Positions 8,324 to 17,178 of a stretch of DNA of 64,000 bases are shown here, one piece after another; the first letter of the stretch is position 1, and each line of letters starts with the position of its first letter. The notes beneath the pieces were generated by a model that saw only the letters and a list, made by a program, of their open reading frames with translations, was not told where the DNA came from and did not search any database. The translations under genes and the position numbers were made by a program. The DNA is taken from the NCBI GenBank assembly GCA_965197405.1, contig OZ240206.1, positions 1,922,001 through 1,986,000 of the forward strand, given 5' to 3'. This DNA comes from G965197405 sp965197405 (GTDB lineage Bacteria > Chloroflexota > Dehalococcoidia > Lucifugimonadales > JAGWBF01).

Positions 8324-9127
8324 AGCGCCCTTATCGTCCAGCCCCCATGTCTTCTCTCAGCTTCATTATAAACCATACGCGATATTTTATCTGCTACGGC
8401 AAGGGCACCGGACAGGGTTGTTTCATTCTCGACATTACCTGTCTGCCCTGCCTGACAGCAGACAGACCGCGCATCATGCCTACCTCCAGCAGGCAGGCCA
8501 CCCGCAACTCCGTTTATGTCATTAACATGAAAATGGAGAGCAATCCCCATCCCGTCGTTCCGGCCTTGAGCCGGAATCCATACCCCAGGCTTATGGACTC
8601 CCGCTCCCCGTTTCCACGGGGACAAGCTTCGCGGGAGTGACAGTGGGGAAGCCCAGCAGCTATTTTCATCCGCTTATGTGGCCTTCACAAGGCCATAGCG
8701 ATTGCTGCGCTCGGAATCCAGGGCGTGTTCACGCAAAGGAGCGCAAGGCGTGCCAAAATGCCCGCGTCATGTCATTCCTGTAAAGGTTAGGTAATTCACT
8801 GACAGATTGGTATAAAAGGGTAAAGCCAATTTGGAGGCGAAGATGCGTGACAACAGCAAAGACCGGAATCAAGGCAACACAGGCTGGAACAATAGCATGG
8901 TAAGCCAGGACTTTAGACCCCTCGCTCCGCTCGGAGCCTGCCCCTGGTTTGAACAAGGGGTGACAATGGAAAGACCCTGTTTCAATCCGAGCTTTGCCAT
9001 CCCGTGAGTATGGCTTTGCCCCAGGCCCTTGAAATCTCCTCCAGGCGGTTATAAATTGGTCTCACCAACCGCAGGTTGGATTCCATCCCGCCATCCCTTT
9101 GAGCCATTTTGTCGTAGTATCTGGAAG
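8324..9127. repeat. Non-coding spacer with two dispersed repeat families
   Basis: No gene is supported in this 800-bp spacer. About 8553-8648 is a family-1 copy (GTCGTTCCGGCCTTGAGCC and an imperfect CTCCCG...CGGGAG hairpin). About 8917-8983 is a family-2 copy (AGACCCCTCGCTCCGCTCGG, then AAGGGGTGACAATGGAAAG). The family-2 sequence recurs inverted at 11838-11960. A TATAAA near 8811 has no evident gene behind it. Confidence 0.6.
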
Positions 9128-9721
9128 ATGAACCGCATGAGTAACTTACTTGCCCTGCTGGCGGTGGCGGCAGTTATAGCCGCCGCCATCTCCACTATGG
9201 ATGTCGCTTTCAGCAGGTGGGGGTCCCTGGAATGGGACTCTCGCGAGCCGGTAATCAAGCTGGAGGAAGGACCTCCAGCGCCGGAGCTGGCCGGAATAAA
9301 CGCCTGGATTAACTCGCAACCCCTGGAGATTGGCGACCTGAAAGGGAAGGTGGTGCTGGTGGACTTTTGGACCTATGGCTGCCCCAGCTGCATCCGTGCG
9401 TTGCCGTACCTCAAGAGCTGGCACGCGACGTACGCTGACGACGGTCTGGTGGTCCTGGGGGTGCACACCCCCGAGTTCAGCTACGAAAGGAAGCCGGAGA
9501 ACGTAGCTGAGGCGGTGAAGGTGTATGGGATAGGTTGGCCCGTGGCCCTGGACAACGACTATGTAACCTGGAAGGCCTACGGGAATTACCACTGGCCCAC
9601 CCAGTACCTCGTGGACAAAGACGGCATAATCCGCTATACCCACTTCGGCGAGGGGGCCTATGAGGAGATAGAGTCAAAGCTCCAGGAGCTTCTCTCGGAG
9701 ACCGGGGCAGACCTGTCCTAG
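9128..9721 (+). CDS. Membrane-anchored or secreted thioredoxin-like protein
   Basis: The N-terminal 25 residues are a hydrophobic signal or anchor (LLALLAVAAVIAAAI). The rest is a redoxin domain: LKGKVVLVDFWTYGCPSCIR carries the CPSC redox pair near residue 85, followed by LVVLGVHTPEFSYE and WPTQYLVDKDGIIRYTHFGEG with the cis-Pro. This arrangement resembles TlpA/ResA and the C-terminal domain of DipZ, which act on extracytoplasmic thiols. The start may be ATG 9128 or ATG 9137; GGAAG at 9123-9127 is better spaced for the latter. The stop lies in a CTAG palindrome shared with the stop of the convergent thiS gene. Confidence 0.88.
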   Translation: MNRMSNLLALLAVAAVIAAAISTMDVAFSRWGSLEWDSREPVIKLEEGPPAPELAGINAWINSQPLEIGDLKGKVVLVDFWTYGCPSCIRALPYLKSWHATYADDGLVVLGVHTPEFSYERKPENVAEAVKVYGIGWPVALDNDYVTWKAYGNYHWPTQYLVDKDGIIRYTHFGEGAYEEIESKLQELLSETGADLS

Positions 9722-9921
9722 CCGCCGCCGACGGGCTTCACTATCTCCAGCACGTCCCCCTGCTTGAGCACCACTTCGGGGAACGTCTCCTTTTCAAGTA
9801 CGATGCCGTTGTACCCCACGGCAACATGCTGGAGATTTACCCCGTATCCCTCGAGAAAGCTGACCAGGTCCAGGGAGCTCTCCAGGTCTCTGGGCTTTCC
9901 ATTCACTATCAGCCTGATCAT
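9718..9921 (-). CDS. thiS: Sulfur carrier protein ThiS
   Basis: ThiS carries sulfur as a C-terminal thiocarboxylate for thiazole formation by ThiG. The 67-residue protein begins MIRLIVNGKPRDL, has the ubiquitin-like core with VAVGYNGIVLEKE and DVLEIVKPVGGG, and ends in the required glycines (one extra Gly beyond the usual pair). Its ATG overlaps the thiE stop as ATGA, so the two are translationally coupled. It is the last gene of the thiG-thiE-thiS operon. Confidence 0.93.
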   Translation of the reverse strand: MIRLIVNGKPRDLESSLDLVSFLEGYGVNLQHVAVGYNGIVLEKETFPEVVLKQGDVLEIVKPVGGG

Positions 9922-10628
9922 CTTCCTGTGAACTCCTGCCTATGGTAGGTAGGGGCTGAGGAGGCCCCCGGTTGATGCGTGTGAGAGTCCTGCCAGGCAG
10001 TGACGACGGCATCCTTGAGATCCCTCGCGGCCTGCTCCGGGTCTCCGGCGGCGAGGATGGCGCTTATCACTGCGACCCCCGAGGCCCCGGCGCAAATGAC
10101 CTCGTCCACGCTGGCGGCGGTGACGCCCCCTATGCCCACAAAGGGGATGCTTACCCTGCCGGCAATTTCAGAGATGAGCCGTGTGCCCGATGCTTCGGCG
10201 CCAAGATGGGAGACGGTCGAGAAGACCGTACCCACTACCAGGAAATCGGCCCCCTGACTCTCGGCGGCGAGGGCGCCCTCCAGGCTGTGGACCGAGCGGC
10301 CAATGAGAATGCTCTCCCCAGCCACCCTGCGGGCGTCCGCTACCGGGATACCCTCCTCTCCAAGCTGCACCCCTTCGGCCCTGGAAGCTATAGCCACATC
10401 AACCCTTTCGTTCACGAAGAGCAGGGCCGATCCCTCACTGACCTTCCGCAGTCTCTCGACCAGCGCCAGGGCTTGCCCTCCGGGCAGGTCCTTCTCCCTT
10501 ACCTGGACGAGATTGACGCCACCCTTCACGGCCCTGGCTACCTTCTCTTCCAACTCCTGAGCGCCCGGCTGGCACAGCCGCCGGTCTGTCACCAGGCACA
10601 GACATGGCGTGGGTATCCGGGGTTTCAT
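9918..10628 (-). CDS. thiE: Thiamine phosphate synthase
   Basis: ThiE joins the pyrimidine and thiazole halves to give thiamine phosphate. Typical blocks are LCLVTDRRLC at the start, NLVQVREKDLPGGQAL near residue 40, LLFVNERVDVAIASRAEGVQLG near 70-90, IGRSVHSLEGA, FLVVGTVFSTVSHLGA and PFVGIGGVTAASVDEV. About 25 extra residues at the C-terminus (after AVVTAWQDSH) are not part of the usual fold. It overlaps thiS by four bases and follows thiG across a 160-bp spacer that contains a repeat hairpin. Confidence 0.94.
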   Translation of the reverse strand: MKPRIPTPCLCLVTDRRLCQPGAQELEEKVARAVKGGVNLVQVREKDLPGGQALALVERLRKVSEGSALLFVNERVDVAIASRAEGVQLGEEGIPVADARRVAGESILIGRSVHSLEGALAAESQGADFLVVGTVFSTVSHLGAEASGTRLISEIAGRVSIPFVGIGGVTAASVDEVICAGASGVAVISAILAAGDPEQAARDLKDAVVTAWQDSHTHQPGASSAPTYHRQEFTGR

Positions 10629-10657
10629 CTTACTACCTGCTTACCATGCAAATACCC

Positions 10658-10735
10658 TTCGTCATTCCCGTGAAAACGGTAATCCACAGCCCCGGCCACT
10701 GGACTCCCACGAAAGTGGGAGTCCAGTGGCCGGGC
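10658..10735. repeat. Family-1 repeat with a 20-bp perfect hairpin inside the thi operon
   Basis: After an ATTCCCGTGAAAACGG half-unit, CCCGGCCACTGGACTCCCAC (10691-10710) is followed by GAAA and its exact complement (10715-10734). It is in the thiG-thiE spacer and would fold in the operon mRNA. It could block exonucleases, reduce downstream expression, or simply be a mobile repeat. Confidence 0.8.
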
Positions 10736-10788
10736 TGGCCTCCATTTTCATGCCCCGTGATGTGGCCCGGCAAGGCCATGGTGGATTG

Positions 10789-11580
10789 CTACCGGGAGGC
10801 TGACATGGGTTGAGGCACGTCTTCGGCGGGGCTGCTGGCGGCGGCGTAGGCTTGCCTGGGGATTCTACCGGCGAGGTAGGCCATGCGGCCCGCCTCCACG
10901 CCCTGCTTGAAGGCCCGGGCCATGAGCGCCGGGTCCTTGGCCTGGGCTATGGCCGTGTTTACCAGGGCGGCGTCGGCGCCCATCTCCAGGGCTTGCGAAG
11001 CGTCCGAGGGCACGCCCAAGCCCGCATCCACCACAACGGGCACGCGGGCCTGCTCGATGATTATGCGTATCTCCTCGACGGTGTGGATGCCCTGGCCGGA
11101 GCCGATAGCGGAGCCCAGGGGCATGACGGTGGCGCAGCCTACGTCCTCCAGCCTCTTGGCCAGCACAGGGTCGGCGTGGATGTAGGGCAGGACGATGAAG
11201 CCATCCTTGACCAGCTGCTCCGCCGCTTCCAGTGTCCCTATGGGGTCAGGAAGGAGGTACTTGGTGTCCGGTATTACCTCCAGCTTGACCAGGTTGGTGT
11301 TGCTCACCGACCTGCCCAGCCGGGCTATGAACAAAGCCTCCTCAACGCTGCGGCATCCGGCCGTGTTCGGGAGGATTTGGTACTTGTTCCAGTCTATGTA
11401 GTCCAGGATGGTCTTCTTGTTGGGGTCATCCAGGTCCAGACGCCTTATGGCCACCGTCACCATTTCCGTACCCGAGGCGTCTATTGCCTCTACCATATCC
11501 TCCATGGTCCGGTATCTTCCCGTGCCAATGATGAGCCTGGACTTGAACTTCTTCTCACCGATCTCCAGGTAGTCTTCCAT
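10789..11580 (-). CDS. thiG: Thiazole synthase
   Basis: ThiG builds thiazole phosphate from deoxyxylulose phosphate, dehydroglycine and ThiS thiocarboxylate. The protein starts MEDYLEIGEKKFKSRLIIGTG, contains EMVTVAIRRLD, LPNTAGCRSVEEAL, NLVKLEVIPD, the GCATVMPLGSAIGSGQGI phosphate loop and PVVVDAGLGVPSDA. The 263-residue length fits. ATG 11580 has AAGGGGGG upstream; a longer frame continues through the riboswitch and is not coding. It is the first gene of thiG-thiE-thiS and is controlled by the TPP riboswitch upstream. Confidence 0.96.
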   Translation of the reverse strand: MEDYLEIGEKKFKSRLIIGTGRYRTMEDMVEAIDASGTEMVTVAIRRLDLDDPNKKTILDYIDWNKYQILPNTAGCRSVEEALFIARLGRSVSNTNLVKLEVIPDTKYLLPDPIGTLEAAEQLVKDGFIVLPYIHADPVLAKRLEDVGCATVMPLGSAIGSGQGIHTVEEIRIIIEQARVPVVVDAGLGVPSDASQALEMGADAALVNTAIAQAKDPALMARAFKQGVEAGRMAYLAGRIPRQAYAAASSPAEDVPQPMSASR

Positions 11581-11604
11581 GTCTGCCCCCCTTCTTCCTC
11601 CAGT

Positions 11605-11639
11605 GAAAAGATAAACCGCCAGGGTGATGCCTGGCGGTA
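11605..11639 (-). terminator. Intrinsic terminator of the TPP riboswitch
   Basis: On the minus strand ACCGCCAGG, a short loop and CCTGGCGGT form a stable stem (11616-11639), followed by TTTATCTTTTC. It sits between the riboswitch aptamer and thiG, the expected expression platform for transcription attenuation at high TPP. Confidence 0.85.
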
Positions 11640-11653
11640 GCCTGACTCTCCAA

Positions 11654-11751
11654 CGTCTCTTCCCTTCGCCGGCATTACCCGGATCAGGTATAGACGGTCG
11701 GTGACGAGTATTGGCCACCCTCTCAGCCCGGCTTTCCCAAGCTCCCGACGG
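11654..11751 (-). promoter_or_regulatory. TPP riboswitch (THI element)
   Basis: The minus strand shows the conserved aptamer core: GGGCTGAGAGGG, then ACCTGATCCGGGTAATGCCG and GCGAAGGGAAG, closed by CGTC and GACG (P1). It lies directly upstream of thiG with a terminator between them. Ligand-bound aptamer should favour termination of the thiG-thiE-thiS transcript. Confidence 0.95.
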
Positions 11752-11782
11752 ATTCAAATGCTCTTCTAGGTATCCTATGCAA

Positions 11783-11811
11783 AGCTTAGCATGGCAGCAT
11801 ACCAAAGTCAA
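11783..11811 (-). promoter_or_regulatory. Promoter for the thi operon
   Basis: On the minus strand TTGACT (11806-11811) and TAAGCT (11783-11788) are separated by 17 bases, about 30 bases before the riboswitch. The -10 is imperfect but spacing and position fit. Confidence 0.55.
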
Positions 11812-11837
11812 CGAGCGCAGCAGAAAATCCAAGGCCT

Positions 11838-11965
11838 TTCAATTGTCACCCCCTGTTCAAGCCAGGGGCAGGCTCCGAGCGGAGCGAGGGGTCTAAAGTC
11901 CTTGCCTTCTTAGACATGCTGCTATCCAAGCATTTCAGATTCCTCGCTGCGCTCGGAATGACACG
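11838..11965. repeat. Dispersed repeat, family 2
   Basis: Contains TTGTCACCCCCTGTTCAAGC, GAGCGGAGCGAGGGGTCTAA and ATTCCTCGCTGCGCTCGGAA. These are inverted relatives of the elements at 8917-8983, 20684-20782 and 25186-25338. Nothing coding is seen in 11812-12048. Confidence 0.65.
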
Positions 11966-12048
11966 CGGCGGGGACCTGTATTCACCCGGCGTCGAGAATT
12001 GAAAGACCCTGGCAGAAAATCGGGCCGCCCGGCCCGCCCCTGAGGTCT

Positions 12049-13299
12049 CTAGGGCAGCAGGTCCTCCCACTCGAAGGCCAAGTGGGGGTAACGCCCCTCC
12101 AGAAGAGGCATGTGGCGCTGCGTCAGTAGGGGCGCTGCCAGTCCTTCCAGCACGTCCTCAAGCTCAGGCTCAAGCCCAGGGGATGTCCCAAAACCCCACA
12201 ACGAGGGAGTCCCCACTCCCTTGCCCTGGGATAGCACCTTGAAATCACCCATCCCTCCGGGCCGCACAATATCCAGCATAGCCAGGCGGTTGGCCTCCAC
12301 ATCTCGCTGCCTCAGGGCCGTGACCGGGAGGCGGCCTATGAACCGCCTGATGCCGAGGCTCCGGAGGAACTCCCGCTGCGTACTGAAGCCCAGTGGCTCC
12401 AAGCCGCAGCGTCTCCCCCCTTCTATCAAAGAAGTGAAGTCCACATGGGCCGTTATGTCCTGTCTGCCGATGCGCGCGTAAGGGTCGTCGGTCTGGGTGT
12501 GCCTGTAGAAGCAGGTAAGGGTGCCGCGCCTGCGACGATGGGAGTACAAGTCCCCGGCGGTATGGCCGTAATCTATGGTGAGGAGGAAGCCGCGCTCCAG
12601 TGCGGAGGATACCGACTCCATCCATGACTCCATAGCCAGGTTTATCTCCGCGCTGAAACCCTCGGGCAGGGATAGTCCCAGGGCATCGAGGCGGCGTTCC
12701 AACTCGGGGGTCGAGGGAGAGTCCAGCACCTCCACCAGCTTCCCGTCTTCCAGGACCAGATAAACCTCCTTCAACCCGTCCGCCTGTACCGTTACCCTGT
12801 GGACCGGGAAGGAGTCCACCAGCTCGTTGGAGAGGAAGCAGCCTGTCACCCCCCGCAGAGGCGCGCCCTGGGTTGCGAGGCGCTCTACCTTCTTCCTGGC
12901 CTCGACGGGAAGTTCGCCCTCGACGCCCGGCGAGGGCTGGCGGTCCAGGCACAGGTAGCGGAGGGAATCCCTGAATGGCGGCGGAAGGTGAGCGCTGTAC
13001 TCAAGTATGTCGCGGCACAGGAGGCCATTGCCCGACCCCATCTCCACGAGCCAGAAGGTGGAGGGACGGCCCAGCAGTTGCCACATCTGGTAGATTTGAA
13101 GGCAGAGGAGGGCGCCCATGATGGGATGAGCGCTGGGAGCCGTGTAGAAGTCGCCCCTGGGCCCTATCTTGTCTGGGCTATTGTAGTAGCCACCCCTGGG
13201 CCAGAAGAGGGCCAGGTCCATGAACTCAGCGAAGGTTATCCTTCCCCGCTTCCCTATCCGTCTCCGTATCTCCTGCTCTACGTCCGCGGCCGTCGTCAT
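12049..13299 (-). CDS. SAM-dependent methyltransferase, MidA/NDUFAF7 family
   Basis: The 416-residue protein has the family N-terminus (ITFAEFMDLALFWPRGGYY, with GPRGDFYTAPSAHPIMGALL), the SAM loop FWLVEMGSGNGLLCRDIL near residue 83, FLSNELVDSFPVHRV near 155, and LLTIDYGHTAGDLYSHRRRRGT near 240. The mitochondrial relative NDUFAF7 methylates an arginine of complex I subunit NDUFS2; the bacterial substrate is less certain. It follows gltA by 36 bases on the same strand, so the two are likely co-transcribed. Confidence 0.88.
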   Translation of the reverse strand: MTTAADVEQEIRRRIGKRGRITFAEFMDLALFWPRGGYYNSPDKIGPRGDFYTAPSAHPIMGALLCLQIYQMWQLLGRPSTFWLVEMGSGNGLLCRDILEYSAHLPPPFRDSLRYLCLDRQPSPGVEGELPVEARKKVERLATQGAPLRGVTGCFLSNELVDSFPVHRVTVQADGLKEVYLVLEDGKLVEVLDSPSTPELERRLDALGLSLPEGFSAEINLAMESWMESVSSALERGFLLTIDYGHTAGDLYSHRRRRGTLTCFYRHTQTDDPYARIGRQDITAHVDFTSLIEGGRRCGLEPLGFSTQREFLRSLGIRRFIGRLPVTALRQRDVEANRLAMLDIVRPGGMGDFKVLSQGKGVGTPSLWGFGTSPGLEPELEDVLEGLAAPLLTQRHMPLLEGRYPHLAFEWEDLLP

Positions 13300-13335
13300 C
13301 AGGCCTGATGCTTTAGATGGATGCAGTTCAACGCA

Positions 13336-14478
13336 CTAGCGACGCTGCTCTATGGGCACGTATTCCAGGTCCATGGGGCCTTTGTAGTCCAGGAGAGGCC
13401 GCAGCAGAATGTTGTCGTCATACTGCTCGACGCACTGGAGAGTCCAGCCGGGTATCCGGCCCAAGGCGAAGATGGATATGAACAGGTCGTCGGGGATGCC
13501 CAGCAGATAGTAGATGGAGCCGGCGAAAAAGTCTACGTTCACGAAGATACCCCTGGACCTGTAGGGGACCATGATCTGCTCTTCAAGGTATCTCAGTATC
13601 TGGAACCAGTGGGGCTGGCCCAACTTCTCCCCCAGGGCGCGGGAACGCTCCCGCAGATGGGTGGCGCGAGGGTCCTCAGCCTTGTACACACGATGGCCGA
13701 AACCCATAATCCTGCCGCCGCCGTCGAGGACCTTTCTGGCGTACTCGTCGGCGTTCTCCGGCTGACCTATATCCAAAGCCATCTTCATGACCTCTTCCGC
13801 CGCCCCGCCATGCCACGGACCCTTCAGGACGCCGATCCCTGTGACCACGGCGGAGTGCAGGTCGGAAAGAGTTGAAGCCGCGACCCTGGCCCCAAAGGCT
13901 GAAGCGTTGGAGCTGTGCTCAGCGTGGAGGATGAAGTCCACGTCCATCAATTTCTGAGTCTCCTCGTCGGGATCCTGCCCTGAGAGCATATAGAGGAAGT
14001 TGCCGGCGTGGTTCAGGTTGGGGTTGGGCTGTACCGGCTCAAGGCCGTTTCTGATACGATGGTGGGCTGCTACGATGGTGGTGGCCTGCGACGTGAGGCG
14101 CACGCCCTTTCGGACAGTGGCCTCCGCCGAGTTATTCCCCACCTCCGGGTCGAAGGCTGAGAGGGCGGAAACGCCGGTGCGCAGGGCGTCCATGGGGTGG
14201 CTGTTCTTCACCAGCCTCAGGACCTGGATTACCTCGTCCGGAATGCTTCTATTAGCCCGGAGAACAACGTCGAATTCGTCCAGCTGAGTCCGGTTCGGGA
14301 GGTCTCCGTAAAGGAGCAAATAGATTACTTCCTCGAAGGTAGACTTCTCGGCCAGGTCGTGGATATTGTAGCCACGATAGAGCAGCTTGCCCAACTGCCC
14401 ATCCACAAAGCTGGCTTCCGTAGTGTCTATATAGACATCCCTTAGCCCGCGCTTGATATCTACGCCCTGGTCTGCCAT
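13336..14478 (-). CDS. gltA: Citrate synthase
   Basis: Condenses oxaloacetate and acetyl-CoA at the entry of the TCA cycle. It is the short 380-residue type II form. Catalytic histidines are in LHAEHSSNAS near residue 188 and MGFGHRVYKAEDPR near 260, the WHGGAAEEV loop is present, and the catalytic Asp is in FVNVDFFAGSIYYLLG near 312. GGGAGGAG precedes the ATG. It heads a two-gene unit with the MidA-type methyltransferase. A related 2-methylcitrate synthase activity cannot be excluded from sequence. Confidence 0.95.
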   Translation of the reverse strand: MADQGVDIKRGLRDVYIDTTEASFVDGQLGKLLYRGYNIHDLAEKSTFEEVIYLLLYGDLPNRTQLDEFDVVLRANRSIPDEVIQVLRLVKNSHPMDALRTGVSALSAFDPEVGNNSAEATVRKGVRLTSQATTIVAAHHRIRNGLEPVQPNPNLNHAGNFLYMLSGQDPDEETQKLMDVDFILHAEHSSNASAFGARVAASTLSDLHSAVVTGIGVLKGPWHGGAAEEVMKMALDIGQPENADEYARKVLDGGGRIMGFGHRVYKAEDPRATHLRERSRALGEKLGQPHWFQILRYLEEQIMVPYRSRGIFVNVDFFAGSIYYLLGIPDDLFISIFALGRIPGWTLQCVEQYDDNILLRPLLDYKGPMDLEYVPIEQRR

Positions 14479-14858
14479 GGCCGCTCCTCCCTATGGAATA
14501 TCTGATTCATTCGCGAGATGTTCCAACATGACGGTGGCGTACTGGCCCACGATGGGGACAGGATGCGCCAGGAGAGACGAAGTATAGAGGTGGACCTTCC
14601 ATCAATCGGATAGGATAGCAAAGGCGCAAGATCGAACATCAGGGTAAGTTCCTGGCAGGCAACCTCTACATTAGGAGATGGCGTTGCTTATGCAGTAACG
14701 GGACTCCAGGACACCCATACCCCTGTCGTCACGGGGATTCTACCATCGCTTCCTGGGGGTGTCAACTGGCATGACCCCGCTGCAACAGGGTCCCCCTACC
14801 AGAGGGATGGGCCATCGGTTATAATGGGTGCTATCGGGCGCAAAGAGAGGTCTCTACT
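14479..14858. other. Intergenic spacer with a decayed repeat and a -10 box
   Basis: No gene seen. A weak family-1 relic (CCCCTGTCGTCACGGGG) is near 14718-14735. TATAAT at 14820-14825 lies about 35 bases before the next gene and may be its -10 element; no good -35 is visible. Confidence 0.45.
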
Positions 14859-15215
14859 ATGGGCACATTCAAATGGCCGCTACGGATTTCCAGCATGGAC
14901 GGCGAGCAGTCCCGGGACATAGAAGCGACGGTGGATACCGGCGCTGCCTACACCACGCTGCCCGCTCGCCTGCTGCGCGAACTGGGCGTTGCGCCTATAG
15001 GCAAGCGCAGGTTTCTGATGGCCGACGGGCGGCGGGTCTTCATGGACTACGGGGAGGCCCGGGCAACCGTGGACGGCGAGAACGTGACGACCGTGGTGGT
15101 CTTTGGAGAGGACGATGCCCCGCCCCTGCTGGGGGCCTACACCCTGGAAGGTCTGGCCTTGGCAGTGGACCCGGTGGAACAGCGATTGGTCCCAACCCAC
15201 CTCATCATGTATTAG
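14859..15215 (+). CDS. Retropepsin-like aspartic protease
   Basis: The 118-residue protein carries the clan AA active-site signature EATVDTGAAYTTLPARLLRE near residue 22-42, a flap-like middle (LMADGRRVFMDYGEARATV) and PPLLGAYTLEGLALAVDPV, where the usual hydrophobic-hydrophobic-Gly segment is found. Such single-domain proteins would work as dimers. The substrate is unknown. It stands alone between the gltA unit and the D-aminoacylase-like gene. A second, different member is at 18394-18855. Confidence 0.75.
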   Translation: MGTFKWPLRISSMDGEQSRDIEATVDTGAAYTTLPARLLRELGVAPIGKRRFLMADGRRVFMDYGEARATVDGENVTTVVVFGEDDAPPLLGAYTLEGLALAVDPVEQRLVPTHLIMY

Positions 15216-15351
15216 GACCGGCAGGGCTTCCCGGGGCATGGAATATCTCCGGTCCGGCAGTCCGGCCCCTCAAACCGTGGAGCACAAAGTCACCCTCCGA
15301 GCAGCTTGCCCCCGTATTTTCACGGCAATGATACGTGGTGGGGGCCAATTC

Positions 15352-15360
15352 TGGTATAAT
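15352..15360 (+). promoter_or_regulatory. Extended -10 promoter
   Basis: TGGTATAAT is a consensus extended -10 (TG-N-TATAAT), 94 bases before the ATG of the following hydrolase. No clear -35 is seen, which is usual for extended -10 promoters. Confidence 0.5.
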
Positions 15361-15453
15361 AAACGAACGGCGTGCTAGCGTCACCTGCGGCTATTTCGGG
15401 CGCAGGGTGCAGCCAGCATCGGGAATGTCAAAATCGAAGTAAGGAGGGACATT

Positions 15454-17178
15454 ATGGCTGAGTATGACCTGGTTATTCGCGGCGGCACCATTGTGGATGG
15501 CACCGGTATTCCCAGGTACAAGGCGGACCTGGCCGTCAAGGACGGAAGGGTGGCCGTGATTAGTGGACAGATTAACGCCGGCAACGCGAGGGAGATTGAC
15601 GCCAGCGGCTGTATCGTTGCCCCCGGAGCGGTGGACCTGCACACCCATTACGACGCCCAGCTCAACTGGGACCCCTACTGCACCCCGTCGAGCTGGTTCG
15701 GCGTGACCTCGCTGACCATCGGGCAGTGCGGCTTCGGCTTCGCTCCCACCAGGCCCGAGGACAGGGAACTGAACATGCAGATGATGAACCGCATCGAGGC
15801 TATCCCCCTGGAGTCAATGCGACGAGGGATGCGCTGGGACTGGGAGACCTTCCCCCAGTACATGGACAGCCTGGACCGCCAGGGATTGGGCGTCAACGTG
15901 GGGGCCTTGTTCCCCTTCTCTCCCCTGAGGGGCTACGTGCTGGGCATGATGGCCGCTCGTGAGAGGACCTCGGTGACAGAGGCGGAGCTAAACCAGATGA
16001 AGCAACTCTTCCACGAAGGGATGATGGCCGGAGCCTTTGGCATCGCCGGGAACAGGAGCGCTGAAGACCACCCGGAGGACGGCGGCTACCTGCCCAGCCA
16101 CATCGCTTCCGACGAGGAATGGTTGGGACTGGCGGAGGTACTGGGACAGTTTGGCGTCGGACATATCGGATGGGATATAGGCAACGTCCCCCTGTTCAAC
16201 GACCGCCCACAGCAGCACGCGCTGCTGACCCAGATGATGCAGGTCAGCGGCCGGCCTCTCCAGCTAATCGTCGGGGGGCCGGAGAGCCGCGCCTGGCTGG
16301 AATCGGCCCGGGCCGAGGGGCTGCCGGTGATAGAGCAGGTGCAGGTCGGTCTGGCTGACAGCACCTTCAAGCTGGCGGAGTACAACCTCTTCGACATTAT
16401 GCCCAACTGGATACAGCCCCTGGTGGGGGGTGCCGAGGACCGGATAGCCAAGCTCCAGGCCCCGGGAGTCCGGGAGGCCATGAAGCAGGACGTGGAGAAC
16501 ATATACCGCGACCGCGAGATGATGAGCGTAAGCCCGGAGCTATACAGGACCGACTGGAGCAGGATGAAGGTCTATGGAGTCGTCTACGAGCGTAACTACA
16601 AGTACGAGGGTATGACGATCAAGGAAGTGGCCGAGGCTACGGGCAAACACCCCGTGGACGCCTTCTTGGACCTGGCCCTCGACGAGCACCTGCAGACCGA
16701 TTTTACCGTCCCCCAAGGTCCGGTGGACGGGTACAGCGACGAGCTTGCAGACCGCATCAGAAGCCCCTACGGCCACATCTCCCTCTCCGACGGAGGCGCC
16801 CACATCAGGTATCAGACCACCGCCTCGTGGCCCATCCACTTCCTCTCCTTCTGGGTCCGAGACAGGGAGATTATGAGCCTGGAGCAGGCCCACTACAAGG
16901 TGAGCACCTACCCCGCCTGGATCGCCAACTTCAGAGACCGGGGCACGCTCCAGATTGGCGCATGGGCCGACATTATGATTTACGAGCTGGACAAGATAGG
17001 CATGCTGTACGACAAGCCCGTGTACGCCAACGACTTCCCCGGTGGGGAGCGCCGCATGATCCAGAAACCCACCGGCCTGCGGTACACCCTGGTCAATGGC
17101 GCAGTTACCTTCGAGGGAGACAGCTGCACCGGCGTGCTGCCGGGCAAGCTGCTCCGCAGCTACGACATGATTGGCTAG
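15454..17178 (+). CDS. N-acyl-D-amino-acid deacylase-like amidohydrolase
   Basis: This is a 574-residue member of the D-aminoacylase/D-hydantoinase superfamily. The N-terminal beta-sandwich starts AEYDLVIRGGTIVDGTGIPR, the metal HxH is in GAVDLHTHYDAQLNWDPYC near residue 67, and GGAHIRYQTTASWPIHFLSF near 445 holds the downstream metal/substrate region. The C-terminus returns to the sandwich (GAWADIMIYELDKIG). AAGGAGG precedes the ATG. The substrate cannot be set from sequence: members hydrolyse N-acyl-D-amino acids or other amides. A paralogue lies at 28583-30313. Expanded amidohydrolases are typical of the inferred lineage. Confidence 0.88.
   Translation: MAEYDLVIRGGTIVDGTGIPRYKADLAVKDGRVAVISGQINAGNAREIDASGCIVAPGAVDLHTHYDAQLNWDPYCTPSSWFGVTSLTIGQCGFGFAPTRPEDRELNMQMMNRIEAIPLESMRRGMRWDWETFPQYMDSLDRQGLGVNVGALFPFSPLRGYVLGMMAARERTSVTEAELNQMKQLFHEGMMAGAFGIAGNRSAEDHPEDGGYLPSHIASDEEWLGLAEVLGQFGVGHIGWDIGNVPLFNDRPQQHALLTQMMQVSGRPLQLIVGGPESRAWLESARAEGLPVIEQVQVGLADSTFKLAEYNLFDIMPNWIQPLVGGAEDRIAKLQAPGVREAMKQDVENIYRDREMMSVSPELYRTDWSRMKVYGVVYERNYKYEGMTIKEVAEATGKHPVDAFLDLALDEHLQTDFTVPQGPVDGYSDELADRIRSPYGHISLSDGGAHIRYQTTASWPIHFLSFWVRDREIMSLEQAHYKVSTYPAWIANFRDRGTLQIGAWADIMIYELDKIGMLYDKPVYANDFPGGERRMIQKPTGLRYTLVNGAVTFEGDSCTGVLPGKLLRSYDMIG

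Noticed and set aside
7082..8371. Long plus-strand frame of 429 codons opposite moaA and rdgB
   Set aside because: It is the antisense of two clearly conserved genes and has no family signature; long shadow frames are expected in GC-rich DNA.
8780..8830. Promoter TTCACT...TATAAA at about 8790-8816
   Set aside because: No gene or structured RNA follows before the repeat at 8917; likely chance AT-rich sequence.
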